The notes: a model not told the origin generated them from the letters alone. A DNA stretch of 64,000 nt from Streptomyces sp. NBC_00224 (GCF_041435195.1 NZ_CP108106.1:5743501-5807500); one strand, 5' to 3'. Shown: positions 49,993 to 58,828, counted from the stretch's first letter. Numbers and translations are program-made.

Positions 49993-51315
49993 GTGGTGAC
50001 CAGCTCAAAGCGCCGCATGCCCGACCGGCGCACCTACGTCCTCGACACCAGCGTCCTGCTGGCCGACCCCAACGCCATGGCCCGGTTCGACGAGCACGAA
50101 GTGGTGCTCCCGATCGTCGTGGTCACGGAACTGGAGGCCAAGAGGCACCATCCGGAACTCGGCTACTTCGCCCGTCAGGCCCTGCGCCTGCTCGACGACT
50201 TCCGGGTCCGGTACGGACGCCTCGACGCACCCATCCCGTTGGGCGACCTCGGCGGCACGCTCCGCGTCGAGCTCAACCATTCCGATCCCGGCGTGCTGCC
50301 CGCCGGCTACAGGTTGGGGGACAACGACTCAAGGATCCTCGCCGTCGCCCGCAATCTCCAGGCCGAGGGGTACGACGTCACCGTCGTCTCCAAGGACCTG
50401 CCGCTGCGGATCAAGGCGTCGTCGGTAGGCCTGCTCGCCGAGGAGTACCGGGCGGAACTGGCCATCACCGACTCGGGCTTCACCGGAATGTCCGAACTGT
50501 CGCTCTCGGGCGAGCAGGTGGACCTTCTCTACGAGGAGGAGACGCTGTACGTGCCGGAGGCCGCGAGCCTGCCGGTGCACAACGGGCTTGTGCTCCAGTC
50601 CGAGCGCGGCAAGGCCCTGGGCCGCGTCACGGCCGACGGCAACGTCAAGCTCGTACGGGGCGACCGGGAGGCGTTCGGCCTGCGCGGCCGCAGCGCCGAG
50701 CAGCGCATCGCGCTCGACCTGCTGCTCGACCCGGACATCGGCATCGTGTCGATGGGCGGCCGGGCCGGCACCGGCAAGTCCGCGCTGGCCCTCTGCGCGG
50801 GCCTGGAGGCGGTCCTGGAGCGCCGCCAGCACAAGAAGGTGATGGTCTTCCGCCCGCTGTACGCGGTGGGCGGGCAGGAGCTCGGCTATCTGCCGGGCTC
50901 CGAGGCCGAGAAGATGGGCCCCTGGGCGCAGGCGGTCTTCGACACGCTGTCGGCGGTCACCACGCGCGAGGTGATCGAGGAGGTGACGTCGCGCGGCATG
51001 CTGGAGGTCCTGCCGCTCACCCACATCCGCGGCCGCTCCCTGCACGACGCGTTCGTGATCGTGGACGAGGCCCAGTCGCTCGAACGGAACGTCCTGCTGA
51101 CCGTGTTGTCCCGGATCGGGGCGAACTCACGGGTGGTGCTCACCCATGACGTGGCCCAGCGGGACAATCTGCGGGTGGGCCGTTACGACGGAGTGGTCGC
51201 CGTCGTGGAGAAGCTGAAGGGCCATCCGCTCTTCGCCCATGTCACCCTCACCCGCTCCGAGCGGTCGCAGATCGCCGCACTGGTGACCGAAATGCTGGAG
51301 GACGGCCAGATCTGA
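49993..51315 (+). CDS. PIN-PhoH family ATPase/RNase
   Basis: 440 residues. The N-terminal PIN-type nuclease domain (about 10-140) shows [32 protein letters not shown] and [14 protein letters not shown] plus TVVSKD, giving the acidic residues of the metal site. The C-terminal PhoH ATPase (about 225-440) has Walker [10 protein letters not shown] (255-263), [11 protein letters not shown] as Walker B, and a sensor region [14 protein letters not shown]. Such fusions unwind and cleave RNA in mycobacteria, linked to stress or toxin-antitoxin physiology. Either of the two tandem GTG codons (49993, 49996) could start; the site upstream is GAGGGGG. Confidence 0.92.
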   Translation: MVTSSKRRMPDRRTYVLDTSVLLADPNAMARFDEHEVVLPIVVVTELEAKRHHPELGYFARQALRLLDDFRVRYGRLDAPIPLGDLGGTLRVELNHSDPGVLPAGYRLGDNDSRILAVARNLQAEGYDVTVVSKDLPLRIKASSVGLLAEEYRAELAITDSGFTGMSELSLSGEQVDLLYEEETLYVPEAASLPVHNGLVLQSERGKALGRVTADGNVKLVRGDREAFGLRGRSAEQRIALDLLLDPDIGIVSMGGRAGTGKSALALCAGLEAVLERRQHKKVMVFRPLYAVGGQELGYLPGSEAEKMGPWAQAVFDTLSAVTTREVIEEVTSRGMLEVLPLTHIRGRSLHDAFVIVDEAQSLERNVLLTVLSRIGANSRVVLTHDVAQRDNLRVGRYDGVVAVVEKLKGHPLFAHVTLTRSERSQIAALVTEMLEDGQI

Positions 51316-51332
51316 TCCTGTACGTCCCAATT

Positions 51333-51380
51333 GGCGCCGCCCGCGAAGCCGTTGAGCTTAGCCGGGCGGCGCCTCTTTGT
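51333..51380 (+). terminator. Intrinsic terminator after the PIN-PhoH gene
   Basis: Perfect 11-bp stem GGCGCCGCCCG/CGGGCGGCGCC with a 19-nt loop, followed by TCTTTGTG. Begins 18 bp after the stop codon. Confidence 0.8.
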
Positions 51381-51682
51381 GTGCCGGATCCGGCAAAACC
51401 CCTGGGGCGGAGGGGATGTGAGGTTTCACACCCAGGGAAGAATTGCCTTGCGGCGCCGCTCTCCGGCAGAGTCTTGCATCCGTCAGGCCCCGCATACGGC
51501 ACACCTGTACCTCGTAACTCAATAACGTCGCCGTATGCCGCCCGAGCACCACGCGGCGCTCCCGCAAGGGAGTTGCCCACCGGGTCAGTTCCTCCCGTGA
51601 CCTGAGCAGTTGGGAGGGGAGAGCCAGGGGCACGATTGCGTCCGTCAGGTCACCAGTGCGGGCGCTGCTGGAAGGAAACCGT
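51381..51682 (+). promoter_or_regulatory. Promoter and structured leader region of the transglycosylase-like gene
   Basis: No credible gene. Three stems can be drawn on the plus strand: GCATACGGC (51492-51500) with GCCGTATGC (51530-51538); CTCCC-GCAA-GGGAG (51559-51572); and GTGACCTGA (51597-51605) with TCAGGTCAC (51645-51653), which ends about 20 nt before the ribosome site. Peptidoglycan hydrolase genes of Streptomyces are often controlled by c-di-AMP (ydaO-type) riboswitches. I could not match the known consensus, so the class is open. Confidence 0.5.
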
Positions 51683-52375
51683 GTGAGCCGGATCTCGGTC
51701 CGGGGGTTCGCGGTGGCGTCAGCCACTGCGGTCACCACCGTCGGTGCCGTCGTGGGCGTTGCCTCCGGCGCGCCGCAGAGCACCTCGAACGACGTCGAGG
51801 CGACCGCTGCCGACACGACGCTTCTCGCGGACATACCCGCGGGCCAGCAGGCCCAGGTGCAGACCGCGTCCCTGACGCAGCAGGCGGACGCCCAGTCGGC
51901 CCAGGCGAGCGCCGCCGCGAAGAAGTCCGCCGAAGAGAGCGCACGCCTTCAGGCCGCCAAGGACGCCAAGTCCAAGAAGGAGTCGGCGGAGGAGAAGGCG
52001 AAGGAGCGTGAGCGCGAGAAGGAGCAGGTCGCCAGCCGCTCCGAGACCCGCGACCCGTCGTCGTTCCCGCAGCAGAGCTCGTACACGGTGGAGCAGGTCA
52101 AGGCCATCGCCCGGCAGATCGTGCCGGCGGACCAGTTCCAGTGCTTCAGCAACATCGTGAACCACGAGTCGACCTGGAACTACCTCGCGGTCAACTCGGG
52201 TTCCGGCGCGTACGGCCTGGTCCAGGCGCTTCCCGGCTCCAAGATGTCCTCGGTGGGCTCCGATTGGCGGACCAACCCGGCGACCCAGATCAAATGGGGC
52301 CTGAACTACATGAACTCCACCTACCACAGCCCCTGCGGCGCGTGGACGTTCTGGCAGGCGAACACCTGGTACTAG
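51683..52375 (+). CDS. Secreted lytic transglycosylase-like protein
   Basis: 230 residues. Signal peptide (VSRISVRGFAVASATAVTTV, cleavage near SGA). Residues about 75-125 form a charged coiled coil rich in Lys, Glu and Ala (KKSAEESARLQAAKDAKSKK). The C-terminal SLT-type catalytic domain shows the active glutamate in NIVNHESTWNYLAV, GAYGLVQALPGSKM and a C-terminal WGLNYMNSTYHSPCGAW. It cleaves peptidoglycan glycan strands during growth or sporulation. GTG 51683 follows GGAAGGAAACC and fits the signal peptide; the GTG nine codons earlier is less likely. Confidence 0.9.
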   Translation: MSRISVRGFAVASATAVTTVGAVVGVASGAPQSTSNDVEATAADTTLLADIPAGQQAQVQTASLTQQADAQSAQASAAAKKSAEESARLQAAKDAKSKKESAEEKAKEREREKEQVASRSETRDPSSFPQQSSYTVEQVKAIARQIVPADQFQCFSNIVNHESTWNYLAVNSGSGAYGLVQALPGSKMSSVGSDWRTNPATQIKWGLNYMNSTYHSPCGAWTFWQANTWY

Positions 52376-52413
52376 GTCCGCGGGATCTTTACCGGTCCCG
52401 GCTGAACCTTTCG

Positions 52414-52445
52414 AAGCCCCTCACCGTCCTTCGGTGAGGGGCTTT
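52414..52445 (+). terminator. Intrinsic terminator after the transglycosylase-like gene
   Basis: Perfect 13-bp stem AAGCCCCTCACCG/CGGTGAGGGGCTT with the loop TCCTT, followed by TG. It lies 38 bp after the stop codon and before the AI-2E family gene. Confidence 0.85.
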
Positions 52446-52527
52446 GCCCGTGTACGGTCGGAGGCGACGACTCCGGGTGGGGGGAGTGGTGGGGACGCGC
52501 AGCGGGGGAAAGGGAAACGGCAGCATC

Positions 52528-53904
52528 ATGTCGAAAGTGCCGGGGCTGCTCGGGGCGCTGGGCGCCGGTCTGACCCGTATGGGACAGCGGCTGGACGAAC
52601 GCCGAGTCGAGACCGAGGCGCGCGCCGACGCGGACGCGGGCCTGGACGACCCCGGCAACGCCGCGAGCAGTGACGATTCGGCAGTGGCGGCAGCGGTTCC
52701 TTCGCAGGCGCCCGCCGCCGAGGACGCCGCCTCCGCCAACGGCGCCGCGCCCGCCCCCCAGGTCCCCGACCACGTCCCCGCGCCGCCCGCCTACGCCCCC
52801 GCCGTCGCCGCGCGGCCCGACCCCGTGGCCGCGGTGCCGTGGGGGATGCGGGTCGCCGCCGAGATCGGGTGGCGCCTCCTGGTGCTCGCGGGCACGCTCT
52901 GGGTGCTGATGCGGGTCATCAGCGCGGTGCGGCTCGTGGTCCTCGCGTTCGTCGCCGCGCTGTTCATCACCGCGCTGCTCCAGCCGACCGTCTCCCGCCT
53001 CCGGCGGATGGGGCTGCCCAGGGGCCTGGCGACCGCCGTGACCGCGATCTCGGGCTTCATCGTGATGGGCCTGATCGGCTGGTTCGTGGTCTGGCAGGTC
53101 ATGGACAACCTGGACACGCTCTCCGACAAGGTCAGGGCGGGCATCGAGGAGCTCAAACGCTGGCTCCTCAACAGCCCGTTCCACGTCACCGAGGACCAGA
53201 TCAACCAGGTCGCCAAGAACCTCAGCGACACCATCGGCCACAACACCAACGAGATCACCTCGGCGGGCCTCCAGGGCGTGACCGTCCTCGTCGAGGTGCT
53301 CACCGGCATCCTGCTCGCGATGTTCTCGACGCTCTTCCTCCTCTACGACGGGAAGAACATCTGGCGGTGGGTGGTGCGGCTGGTCCCGGAGCAGGCCCGG
53401 CCGGCGATCGAGGGAGCCGGGCCGCGCGCCTGGCGCACGCTCACCGCGTATGTGCGCGGCACGGTGATAGTGGCCCTGATCGACGCGATCTGCATCGGCG
53501 TCGGCATCTACTTCCTGGGCGTGCCCATGGCGGTGCCGCTCGCCGTCTTCATCTTCCTGTTCGCCTTCATCCCGCTGGTGGGCGCGGTGATCTCGGGCGC
53601 GCTCGCGGTGGTGGTCGCGCTGGTCACCGAGGGCGTGTTCACGGCGGTGATGGTGCTGGCCGTGGTGCTCCTGGTGCAGCAGATCGAGGGGCATGTGCTC
53701 CAGCCGTTCATCCTGGGCCGCGCGGTCCGCGTCCACCCGCTCGCCGTGGTCCTCTCGGTCGCCGCGGGCGGCCTGATCGGCGGCATCGGCGGCTCGGTGG
53801 TGGCCGTACCGCTGGTGGCGGTGACCAACACGGTGGTGGGGTATTTGCGGGCGACGGCGAAGGAGAACGCGCTGCGGAGTGCGGCGGAGCCGCCGGAGCA
53901 GTAA
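52528..53904 (+). CDS. AI-2E family transporter (PerM/YdiK-type permease)
   Basis: 458 residues. The first 120 residues are a cytosolic, Ala/Pro/Asp-rich disordered region. After that come about eight membrane helices, with the central soluble loop (DNLDTLSDKVRAGIEELKRW) and family signatures SAGLQGVTVLVEVLTGILLA, FIFLFAFIPLVGAVISGALA and QQIEGHVLQPFILGRAVRVH. Substrates differ between members: autoinducer-2 export, Na+/H+ antiport or others. ATG 52528 gives a start close to AGGGAAACGG. It shares a bidirectional hairpin with the convergent ahpD gene. Confidence 0.9.
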   Translation: MSKVPGLLGALGAGLTRMGQRLDERRVETEARADADAGLDDPGNAASSDDSAVAAAVPSQAPAAEDAASANGAAPAPQVPDHVPAPPAYAPAVAARPDPVAAVPWGMRVAAEIGWRLLVLAGTLWVLMRVISAVRLVVLAFVAALFITALLQPTVSRLRRMGLPRGLATAVTAISGFIVMGLIGWFVVWQVMDNLDTLSDKVRAGIEELKRWLLNSPFHVTEDQINQVAKNLSDTIGHNTNEITSAGLQGVTVLVEVLTGILLAMFSTLFLLYDGKNIWRWVVRLVPEQARPAIEGAGPRAWRTLTAYVRGTVIVALIDAICIGVGIYFLGVPMAVPLAVFIFLFAFIPLVGAVISGALAVVVALVTEGVFTAVMVLAVVLLVQQIEGHVLQPFILGRAVRVHPLAVVLSVAAGGLIGGIGGSVVAVPLVAVTNTVVGYLRATAKENALRSAAEPPEQ

Positions 53905-53929
53905 TTCGGGTGCGGGTCGTCTGTGGCTG

Positions 53930-53957
53930 GTCGCGCAGTTCCCCGCGCCCCTGAAGA
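53930..53957. repeat. Half-copy of the GTTCCCCGCGCCCCT repeat
   Basis: GGCTGGTCGCGCAGTTCCCC followed by GCGCCCCT, directly after the AI-2E transporter gene. Only one arm is present; the opposite arm is missing, in contrast with the copies at 1022 and 56360. Confidence 0.75.
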
Positions 53958-53977
53958 CGGCACCACGTAGCACTGCA

Positions 53978-54025
53978 CGTACGAGAAGGGCCCCCGACGA
54001 TGGCGTCGGGGGCCCTTCTCGTACG
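53978..54025. terminator. Perfect 22-bp bidirectional hairpin
   Basis: The arms CGTACGAGAAGGGCCCCCGA(CG) and their exact complement enclose a 4-nt loop ATGG. It sits between the convergent AI-2E transporter and ahpD genes, 8 bp from the ahpD stop codon. Confidence 0.9.
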
Positions 54026-54033
54026 GGCGCGGC

Positions 54034-54567
54034 CTACTCGGCCAGCACCGCTTCCGCGTCCAGCGTGACGCCCACGGCCTGGATCACCGAAGCGATCTTG
54101 AAGGCCTCCTGGATCGTCTCGCGGTCGACACCGGCCTTGCGCAGGACCTGCTCGTGCGAGTCGAGGCACTGGCCGCAGCCGTTGACCGCGGAGACGGCCA
54201 GCGACCACAGCTCGAAGTCGACCTTCTCCACGCCCGGGTTGCCGATGACGTTCATCCGCAGACCGGCCCGCAGCGTGCCGTACTCCGGGTCGGAGAGCAG
54301 GTGGCGGGTGCGGTAGAAGACGTTGTTCATCGCCATGACCGCGGCAGCGGCCTTGGCGGCGGTGTACGCCTCGGGGGAGAGGTTGGCCTTGGCCTCGGGC
54401 TCCAGCTCGCGCAGGACCTTCGGCGAGCGCGAGGCGATGGCGCAGGCGAGGACCGTGCCCCACAGCTGCTGGGCCGGGAGCTCGCTGTTGCCGATGACCG
54501 AGCCGAGGTTCAGCTTCAGGTCCTTGGCGTAGTCCGGGAGGGCGGACTTCAGTTCGTCGAGAGCCAT
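54034..54567 (-). CDS. ahpD: Alkyl hydroperoxide reductase AhpD
   Basis: 177 residues of the carboxymuconolactone-decarboxylase fold. The CxxC site is C131-GQ-C134 in [14 protein letters not shown], with H138 in the proton relay. In actinobacteria AhpD reduces the disulfide of AhpC and is itself served by the lipoamide-containing dehydrogenase complex. It starts 15 bp downstream of ahpC on the same strand, so the two form the ahpCD operon. ATG 54567 gives the usual N-terminus [16 protein letters not shown]. Confidence 0.96.
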   Translation of the reverse strand: MALDELKSALPDYAKDLKLNLGSVIGNSELPAQQLWGTVLACAIASRSPKVLRELEPEAKANLSPEAYTAAKAAAAVMAMNNVFYRTRHLLSDPEYGTLRAGLRMNVIGNPGVEKVDFELWSLAVSAVNGCGQCLDSHEQVLRKAGVDRETIQEAFKIASVIQAVGVTLDAEAVLAE

Positions 54568-54582
54568 GTCAGATCAGTCCGT

Positions 54583-55137
54583 TCACTCGCCGGAGAGCAG
54601 CGCGACCGGGTCCAGGGTGTTCTCGCCCTTGGTCCAGTTGCACGGGCACAGCTCGTCGGTCTGCAGGGCGTCGAGGACCCGCAGGACCTCCTTGGGGTTA
54701 CGGCCCACGGAACCGGCGGTCACCATCGTGAACTGGATCTCGTTGTTCTGGTCGACGATGAAGACGGCGCGCTGCGCGAAGCCGTCCTCGCCCTCGATGC
54801 CGAGGTCACGCATGAGCTCGTGCTTCGAGTCGGCCAGCATCGGGAAGGGCAGGTCGGTCAGGTCCGGGTGGTCCTTGCGCCAGGCGTGGTGCACGAACTC
54901 GGAGTCGCCGGAGAAGCCGAGGACCTGGGCGTCACGGTCGGCGAACTCGTCGTTCAGCTTGCCGAAAGCGGCGATCTCGGTCGGGCACACGAAGGTGAAG
55001 TCCTTGGGCCATGCGAAGACGATCTTCCACTTGCCCTCGTAGGTCTTGTGGTTGATCTGCTCGAACTCCTTGCCGCTTTCCAGCGACACGCAGGCGGTCA
55101 GGTCGAACTCGGGGAACTTGTCACCGACAGTGAGCAC
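54583..55137 (-). CDS. ahpC: Alkyl hydroperoxide reductase AhpC (peroxiredoxin)
   Basis: 184 residues. The peroxidatic cysteine C51 is in FAWPKDFTFVCPTEIAAFG. A resolving cysteine is available in the C-terminal DELCPCNW (C164, C166), the three-cysteine type reduced by AhpD. It reduces organic hydroperoxides and hydrogen peroxide. GTG 55137 (LTVGDKFPEF follows) has AAGGAGAGCGC directly before it; the open frame upstream lacks a site. It is divergent from oxyR, which probably controls it. Confidence 0.96.
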   Translation of the reverse strand: MLTVGDKFPEFDLTACVSLESGKEFEQINHKTYEGKWKIVFAWPKDFTFVCPTEIAAFGKLNDEFADRDAQVLGFSGDSEFVHHAWRKDHPDLTDLPFPMLADSKHELMRDLGIEGEDGFAQRAVFIVDQNNEIQFTMVTAGSVGRNPKEVLRVLDALQTDELCPCNWTKGENTLDPVALLSGE

Positions 55138-55271
55138 GCGCTCTCCTTGCGATCGGGAAGGATCCTTTTTGGGGGCTTCCCTGGGGGTTGGACGGATTCC
55201 GGATGGTGTCACAGGAGGCATTGATCAGGGAAATAGCTAGACTCGGTCATCGTGATCGGAGGTGCTTATCA
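55138..55271. promoter_or_regulatory. ahpC-oxyR divergent promoter region
   Basis: A 134-bp region. CTTAT and ATAAG (55265-55269, 55278-55282) form an inverted repeat across the oxyR start codon. TAGACT at about 55234 could be a -10 box for oxyR. The OxyR-binding sites of the family are long and AT-rich, and this is the AT-richest stretch of the locus. Confidence 0.45.
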
Positions 55272-56276
55272 GTGGCTATAAGTAATGGTGCGGGCGGCGC
55301 GGGCGCGGCGCGGGTCCGGACGGCTGTGAAGCCCGTCAAACAGCCGAGCCTGGCGCAGCTGCGGGCGTTCGCGGCGGTGGCCGAGCATCTGCACTTCCGG
55401 GACGCGGCGGCGGCGATCGGAATGAGCCAGCCCGCGCTGTCCGGGGCGGTCTCCGCGCTGGAGGAGGCGCTGGGGGTGCAGCTCCTGGAGCGCACCACGC
55501 GCCGGGTGCTCCTGTCGCCCGCCGGGGAACGCCTCGCGTTGCGGGCGAAGGCGGTCCTGGACGCGGTGGGGTCGCTCCTGGAGGAGGCCGAGGCGGTACG
55601 GGCCCCGTTCACCGGGGTGCTGCGGCTCGGGGTGATCCCGACGGTGGCGCCGTATCTGCTGCCGACGGTGCTGCGGCTGGTCCACGACCGGTACCCGGAG
55701 CTGGACCTCCAGGTCCACGAGGAGCAGACGTCGTCGCTGCTCGACGGGCTGGCGGCGGGACGTCTGGACGTCCTGCTCCTGGCGGTCCCGCTGGGCGTTC
55801 CCGGCGTAACCGAACTCCCCCTCTTCGACGAGGACTTCGTGCTGGTCATGCCGCAGGAGCACTGGCTGGGCGGGCGTACGGACGTGCCGCGCGAGGCGCT
55901 GCGCGAGCTGGACCTCCTGCTGCTCGACGAGGGCCACTGCCTGCGCGACCAGGCGCTCGACATCTGCCGGGAGGCGGGGCGGGAGGAAGGGGCGGCCGTG
56001 ACGACGACCGCGGCGGGGCTGTCCACGCTGGTGCAGTTGGTGGCGGGTGGGCTGGGGGTGACGTTGCTGCCGCGTACGGCTCTGCGGGTGGAGACGTCCC
56101 GCAACGACCGCCTGGTCACCGGGTACTTCGCGGATCCGGCTCCGTCGCGGCGGGTGGCTCTGGCGATTCGCTCGGGTGCGGCGCGGCAGGGGGAGTTCGA
56201 GGAGTTCGCGGGGGCGTTGCGGGGAGCGCTGGGGGTGTTGCCTGTGCGGTTGTGCCCCTCCCCGCCCCTTCCCTAA
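55272..56276 (+). CDS. oxyR: Hydrogen peroxide-sensing LysR-type regulator OxyR
   Basis: 334 residues. N-terminal LysR helix-turn-helix (LAQLRAFAAVAEHLHFRDAA; SQPALSGAVSALEEALG). The effector domain contains the two redox cysteines in EGHCLRDQALDIC (C223 and C232), matching C199/C208 of E. coli OxyR in order and spacing. Oxidation joins them and activates ahpCD. GTG 55272 follows GGAGGTGC at 8 nt. The C-terminal 15 residues end in a Pro-rich tail just before the palindromic repeat block. Confidence 0.95.
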   Translation: MAISNGAGGAGAARVRTAVKPVKQPSLAQLRAFAAVAEHLHFRDAAAAIGMSQPALSGAVSALEEALGVQLLERTTRRVLLSPAGERLALRAKAVLDAVGSLLEEAEAVRAPFTGVLRLGVIPTVAPYLLPTVLRLVHDRYPELDLQVHEEQTSSLLDGLAAGRLDVLLLAVPLGVPGVTELPLFDEDFVLVMPQEHWLGGRTDVPREALRELDLLLLDEGHCLRDQALDICREAGREEGAAVTTTAAGLSTLVQLVAGGLGVTLLPRTALRVETSRNDRLVTGYFADPAPSRRVALAIRSGAARQGEFEEFAGALRGALGVLPVRLCPSPPLP

Positions 56277-56470
56277 ACCCTCCGGGGGTGGGTGGGGGTG
56301 GAGGCTCGTTTCCCGGGGGCTGCGCCCCGGACCCCGTTCGTCTGCGGGCCGTCTTGGGCTGGTCGCGCAGTTCCCCGCGCCCCTAGGGGGTTGGGGGTAT
56401 CCGGTGCCGATGGGGCCCGCCCCTCAGGGGCGCGGGGAACTGCGCGCTCAGCCCCCACCGGCTCGCAGGC
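56250..56470. repeat. Full-size composite palindromic repeat between oxyR and an ABC transporter gene
   Basis: Contains, in order, CCCCGCCCCTTCCCTAAACC, the GGGGGTGGGTGGGGGTGGAG stretch, TTCCCGGGGGCTGCGCCCCG, GGTCGCGCAGTTCCCCGCGC (about 56360) and its inverse GCGCGGGGAACTGCGCGCTC (56430-56449), then CAGCCCCCACCGGC. It starts within the last codons of oxyR and ends 22 bp before the transporter stop codon (convergent). It contributes the oxyR C-terminal Pro-rich tail. Confidence 0.85.
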
Positions 56471-56491
56471 AACACACCGCGCCCCGCAGAG

Positions 56492-58828
56492 TCACTCCGT
56501 TCGCAACCCGTCCGGTCGCATCAGCCTCCACAGCGGTGGCAGGGACAAAGCCGTCACCAGCAACACCACCGCCCCGCCGATCCCCACCATCCCCGCCACC
56601 GACGGCCAGTCGACGTGGATCGGGTGGCCGACCATGCGGAGCAGGACCGCGCCCAGGCCGAGGCCCACGCCCGCCGCCAGGGTGAGGCCCAGGGCCACCG
56701 GGACCGCTGTCTGCCACAGGACCGACCAGCTCAGGGTCGTGCGGCGGGTGCCGAAGGCGACCAGGGACGAGAGCAGGCGCTTGCGTTCGCGCAGTTGCTC
56801 CAGCATGGAGACCAGCAGGCTCGTGCCGATCAGCAGCAGGACCGCGGCGGCGCCGATGTACAGGCCCCGTCGGACACCGGCGAACTTGACCGCGGTCTTC
56901 TCGTCGTTGAGCTGCCGCGCCCGCGTGAACGGGTCCGCCGCCCACGCCGCGTTCAGGACCCGGTCGGCCACCAGCGCGTCGCCCGGCCGCGTCGTCACGT
57001 ACGTCGTGTAGTACACCCGCGCCTTCGCGAGGTTGCGCATCGCTCCCGGCGTGACCAGCAGGCCGCCGCGCTTGATGCCCACCGGGTCCGTCCGGGCCGG
57101 GACCGTCCGCGCGTCGCGCGGCACCGTGTAGGCGATCTCCGTCTCCTTGCGGTTCCCGCCGTCCGTCGGGGAGAAGTACAGCTTCGCGCCCGCCGCCGCG
57201 CCCTCCCCGCCGAACTCGCCGCCGCTCGCCACGAACACGTCGCCGTCCTTGCACGAGGTCAGCTCGCCCACCTCGCGCAAGGCCCGGCAGTCGCCCACCG
57301 CCATCTCGACGTACTTCTGGTCCTCCGGGTTCCGCGCCTGGGTGTGCAGGCCGACGTTCCCCAGCGTCGTCGTGCCCGTCACGCCCGGCACCGCCCTCAG
57401 GTTCTCCTCGCGGCGCGCCTGTTCGGCCTTGGACAGGTCCGAGGACACCGGGACGACCATCTGGGCGCGGGCCGTGTCCTCGCCGCTGGACGTCACGTAG
57501 TCGCCCTCGATGCCGCTGAAGAGCATCTGCAGCGCGATCGCCCCGGCCACCGCCACCGCGATGCCGTTCACCAGGCGGGCCGCGGCGCCCGAGTTCAACT
57601 GGAGGCGGCGGACGGCCAGTTGCCAGCCGACCCCGCCGCCGCCGAGCCGCCGCACCACCGTCTCGATCAGCCACGGCAGCAGCGCCGACACGCCGATGAG
57701 CAGCAGGACCGTACCGCCGATCACCTGGGTCTGGTTGTAGAAGCCGGTGTCACGGCCCTTGTCGAACATCGGCACGAGGAGGCCGAGTCCGACCACCGGC
57801 AGCAGCAGACGCCACCACAGGCGCCGCGGGCGCGGCACCGACGTCCGTACGACACCGAGCGGTTCGATCACCACTCCGCGCAGCGCGAACAGCGTCACCC
57901 CGACCGCCGCCGCCGGCACCGCCGCTCCCACCAGGAGCGCCAGCGCCGCGCTGGGGTTCAGGTCGGAGGGGAAGACGTTGAGCCGGGCGATCGTGACCTC
58001 ACCCACGTACTGGCGGGCGATCAGGAAGAACACCGTGCCGAGGGCGAGCCCCAGGAGCGAGCCCGCCAGCGCCTCGCCCGCCGCGATCCACCGGGTCATC
58101 CGGCTGTCCGCGCCCACCAGCCGCAGCGCCGCGAGGCGCTTGTCGCGCCGGTCGCCGCCGAAGCGGACGGCTGCCGCGATGAAGACCGCGACCGGCAGCA
58201 GCAGCACCACGAAGATGATCACGATGAGCAGCGCCAGGATCGGGTCGATCGGCTCGCCCGCCTTCTTGTCGGGGAAGGTCTTGATGCGCTCGATGTCGAT
58301 CCGGTCCGAGTTCAGCGCCTTGCGGCCCTTGAGGGCGTCGCTGCCCGCGTAGTAGGCGAGTTCGTGCGGGCCCAGCAGGCCCGCGTGCCCGATCGTGCCG
58401 GTGATCTTGTACGGGACGCGCTCGCGCAGCAGTTTGCCGCCGGGCGACTCCAGCAGGTCGCGCAGCTCGGGCGAGACCACCATCGTGCCGGGCGCGGGCA
58501 GCGCGGACAGACCCGGCGGCACCGGCGCCCGGTCGCCCTCGGGCTGTGTCAGCCGGCCGCGGATGTCCGCACCGTCGAAGACCGTGTCGGTACGGGCGAT
58601 CAGCATGGTGTCGGCGGCCGCGGGCGTCTCCTGCCCGGCGCCGTAGTCGTTGCGCGCGTTGTCGCGCGCGTCCCGCGCCGAGAGCGCGCCCGGCAGGGCG
58701 GTGGTGGCGAGCAGGAGCGCCACGCCGAGCCCGACGCCGATCGCCGTCATCAGCGTGCGCGTCCACCCCTCGCGGCCGCCGGTGAGCGCGAACTTGGCCC
58801 CCAGGGAGAGGTCGCGGAGCCTGTTCAT
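56492..58828 (-). CDS. ABC transporter permease, FtsX-like (MacB/LolC type), transporter pair 1
   Basis: 778 residues. N-terminal membrane helix after a short basic segment (LRDLSLGAKFALTGGREGWT), a large extracytoplasmic domain, then two FtsX modules (IIFVVLLLPVAVFIAAAVRF with DKRLAALRLVGADSRMTRWI and later RRGLYIGAAAVLLLIGTSLL with RKRLLSSLVAFGTRRTTL). The C-terminus ends SLPPLWRLMRPDGLRTE, the same last 17 residues as permease 2 apart from small changes. It probably exports an antimicrobial or lipid-type molecule using the ATPase encoded next to it. It overlaps that gene by 4 nt. Confidence 0.9.
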   Translation of the reverse strand: MNRLRDLSLGAKFALTGGREGWTRTLMTAIGVGLGVALLLATTALPGALSARDARDNARNDYGAGQETPAAADTMLIARTDTVFDGADIRGRLTQPEGDRAPVPPGLSALPAPGTMVVSPELRDLLESPGGKLLRERVPYKITGTIGHAGLLGPHELAYYAGSDALKGRKALNSDRIDIERIKTFPDKKAGEPIDPILALLIVIIFVVLLLPVAVFIAAAVRFGGDRRDKRLAALRLVGADSRMTRWIAAGEALAGSLLGLALGTVFFLIARQYVGEVTIARLNVFPSDLNPSAALALLVGAAVPAAAVGVTLFALRGVVIEPLGVVRTSVPRPRRLWWRLLLPVVGLGLLVPMFDKGRDTGFYNQTQVIGGTVLLLIGVSALLPWLIETVVRRLGGGGVGWQLAVRRLQLNSGAAARLVNGIAVAVAGAIALQMLFSGIEGDYVTSSGEDTARAQMVVPVSSDLSKAEQARREENLRAVPGVTGTTTLGNVGLHTQARNPEDQKYVEMAVGDCRALREVGELTSCKDGDVFVASGGEFGGEGAAAGAKLYFSPTDGGNRKETEIAYTVPRDARTVPARTDPVGIKRGGLLVTPGAMRNLAKARVYYTTYVTTRPGDALVADRVLNAAWAADPFTRARQLNDEKTAVKFAGVRRGLYIGAAAVLLLIGTSLLVSMLEQLRERKRLLSSLVAFGTRRTTLSWSVLWQTAVPVALGLTLAAGVGLGLGAVLLRMVGHPIHVDWPSVAGMVGIGGAVVLLVTALSLPPLWRLMRPDGLRTE

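Noticed and set aside
51380..51682. A c-di-AMP (ydaO) riboswitch
   Set aside because: Context is right, but I could not place the conserved core of that class. Only generic stems are claimed.
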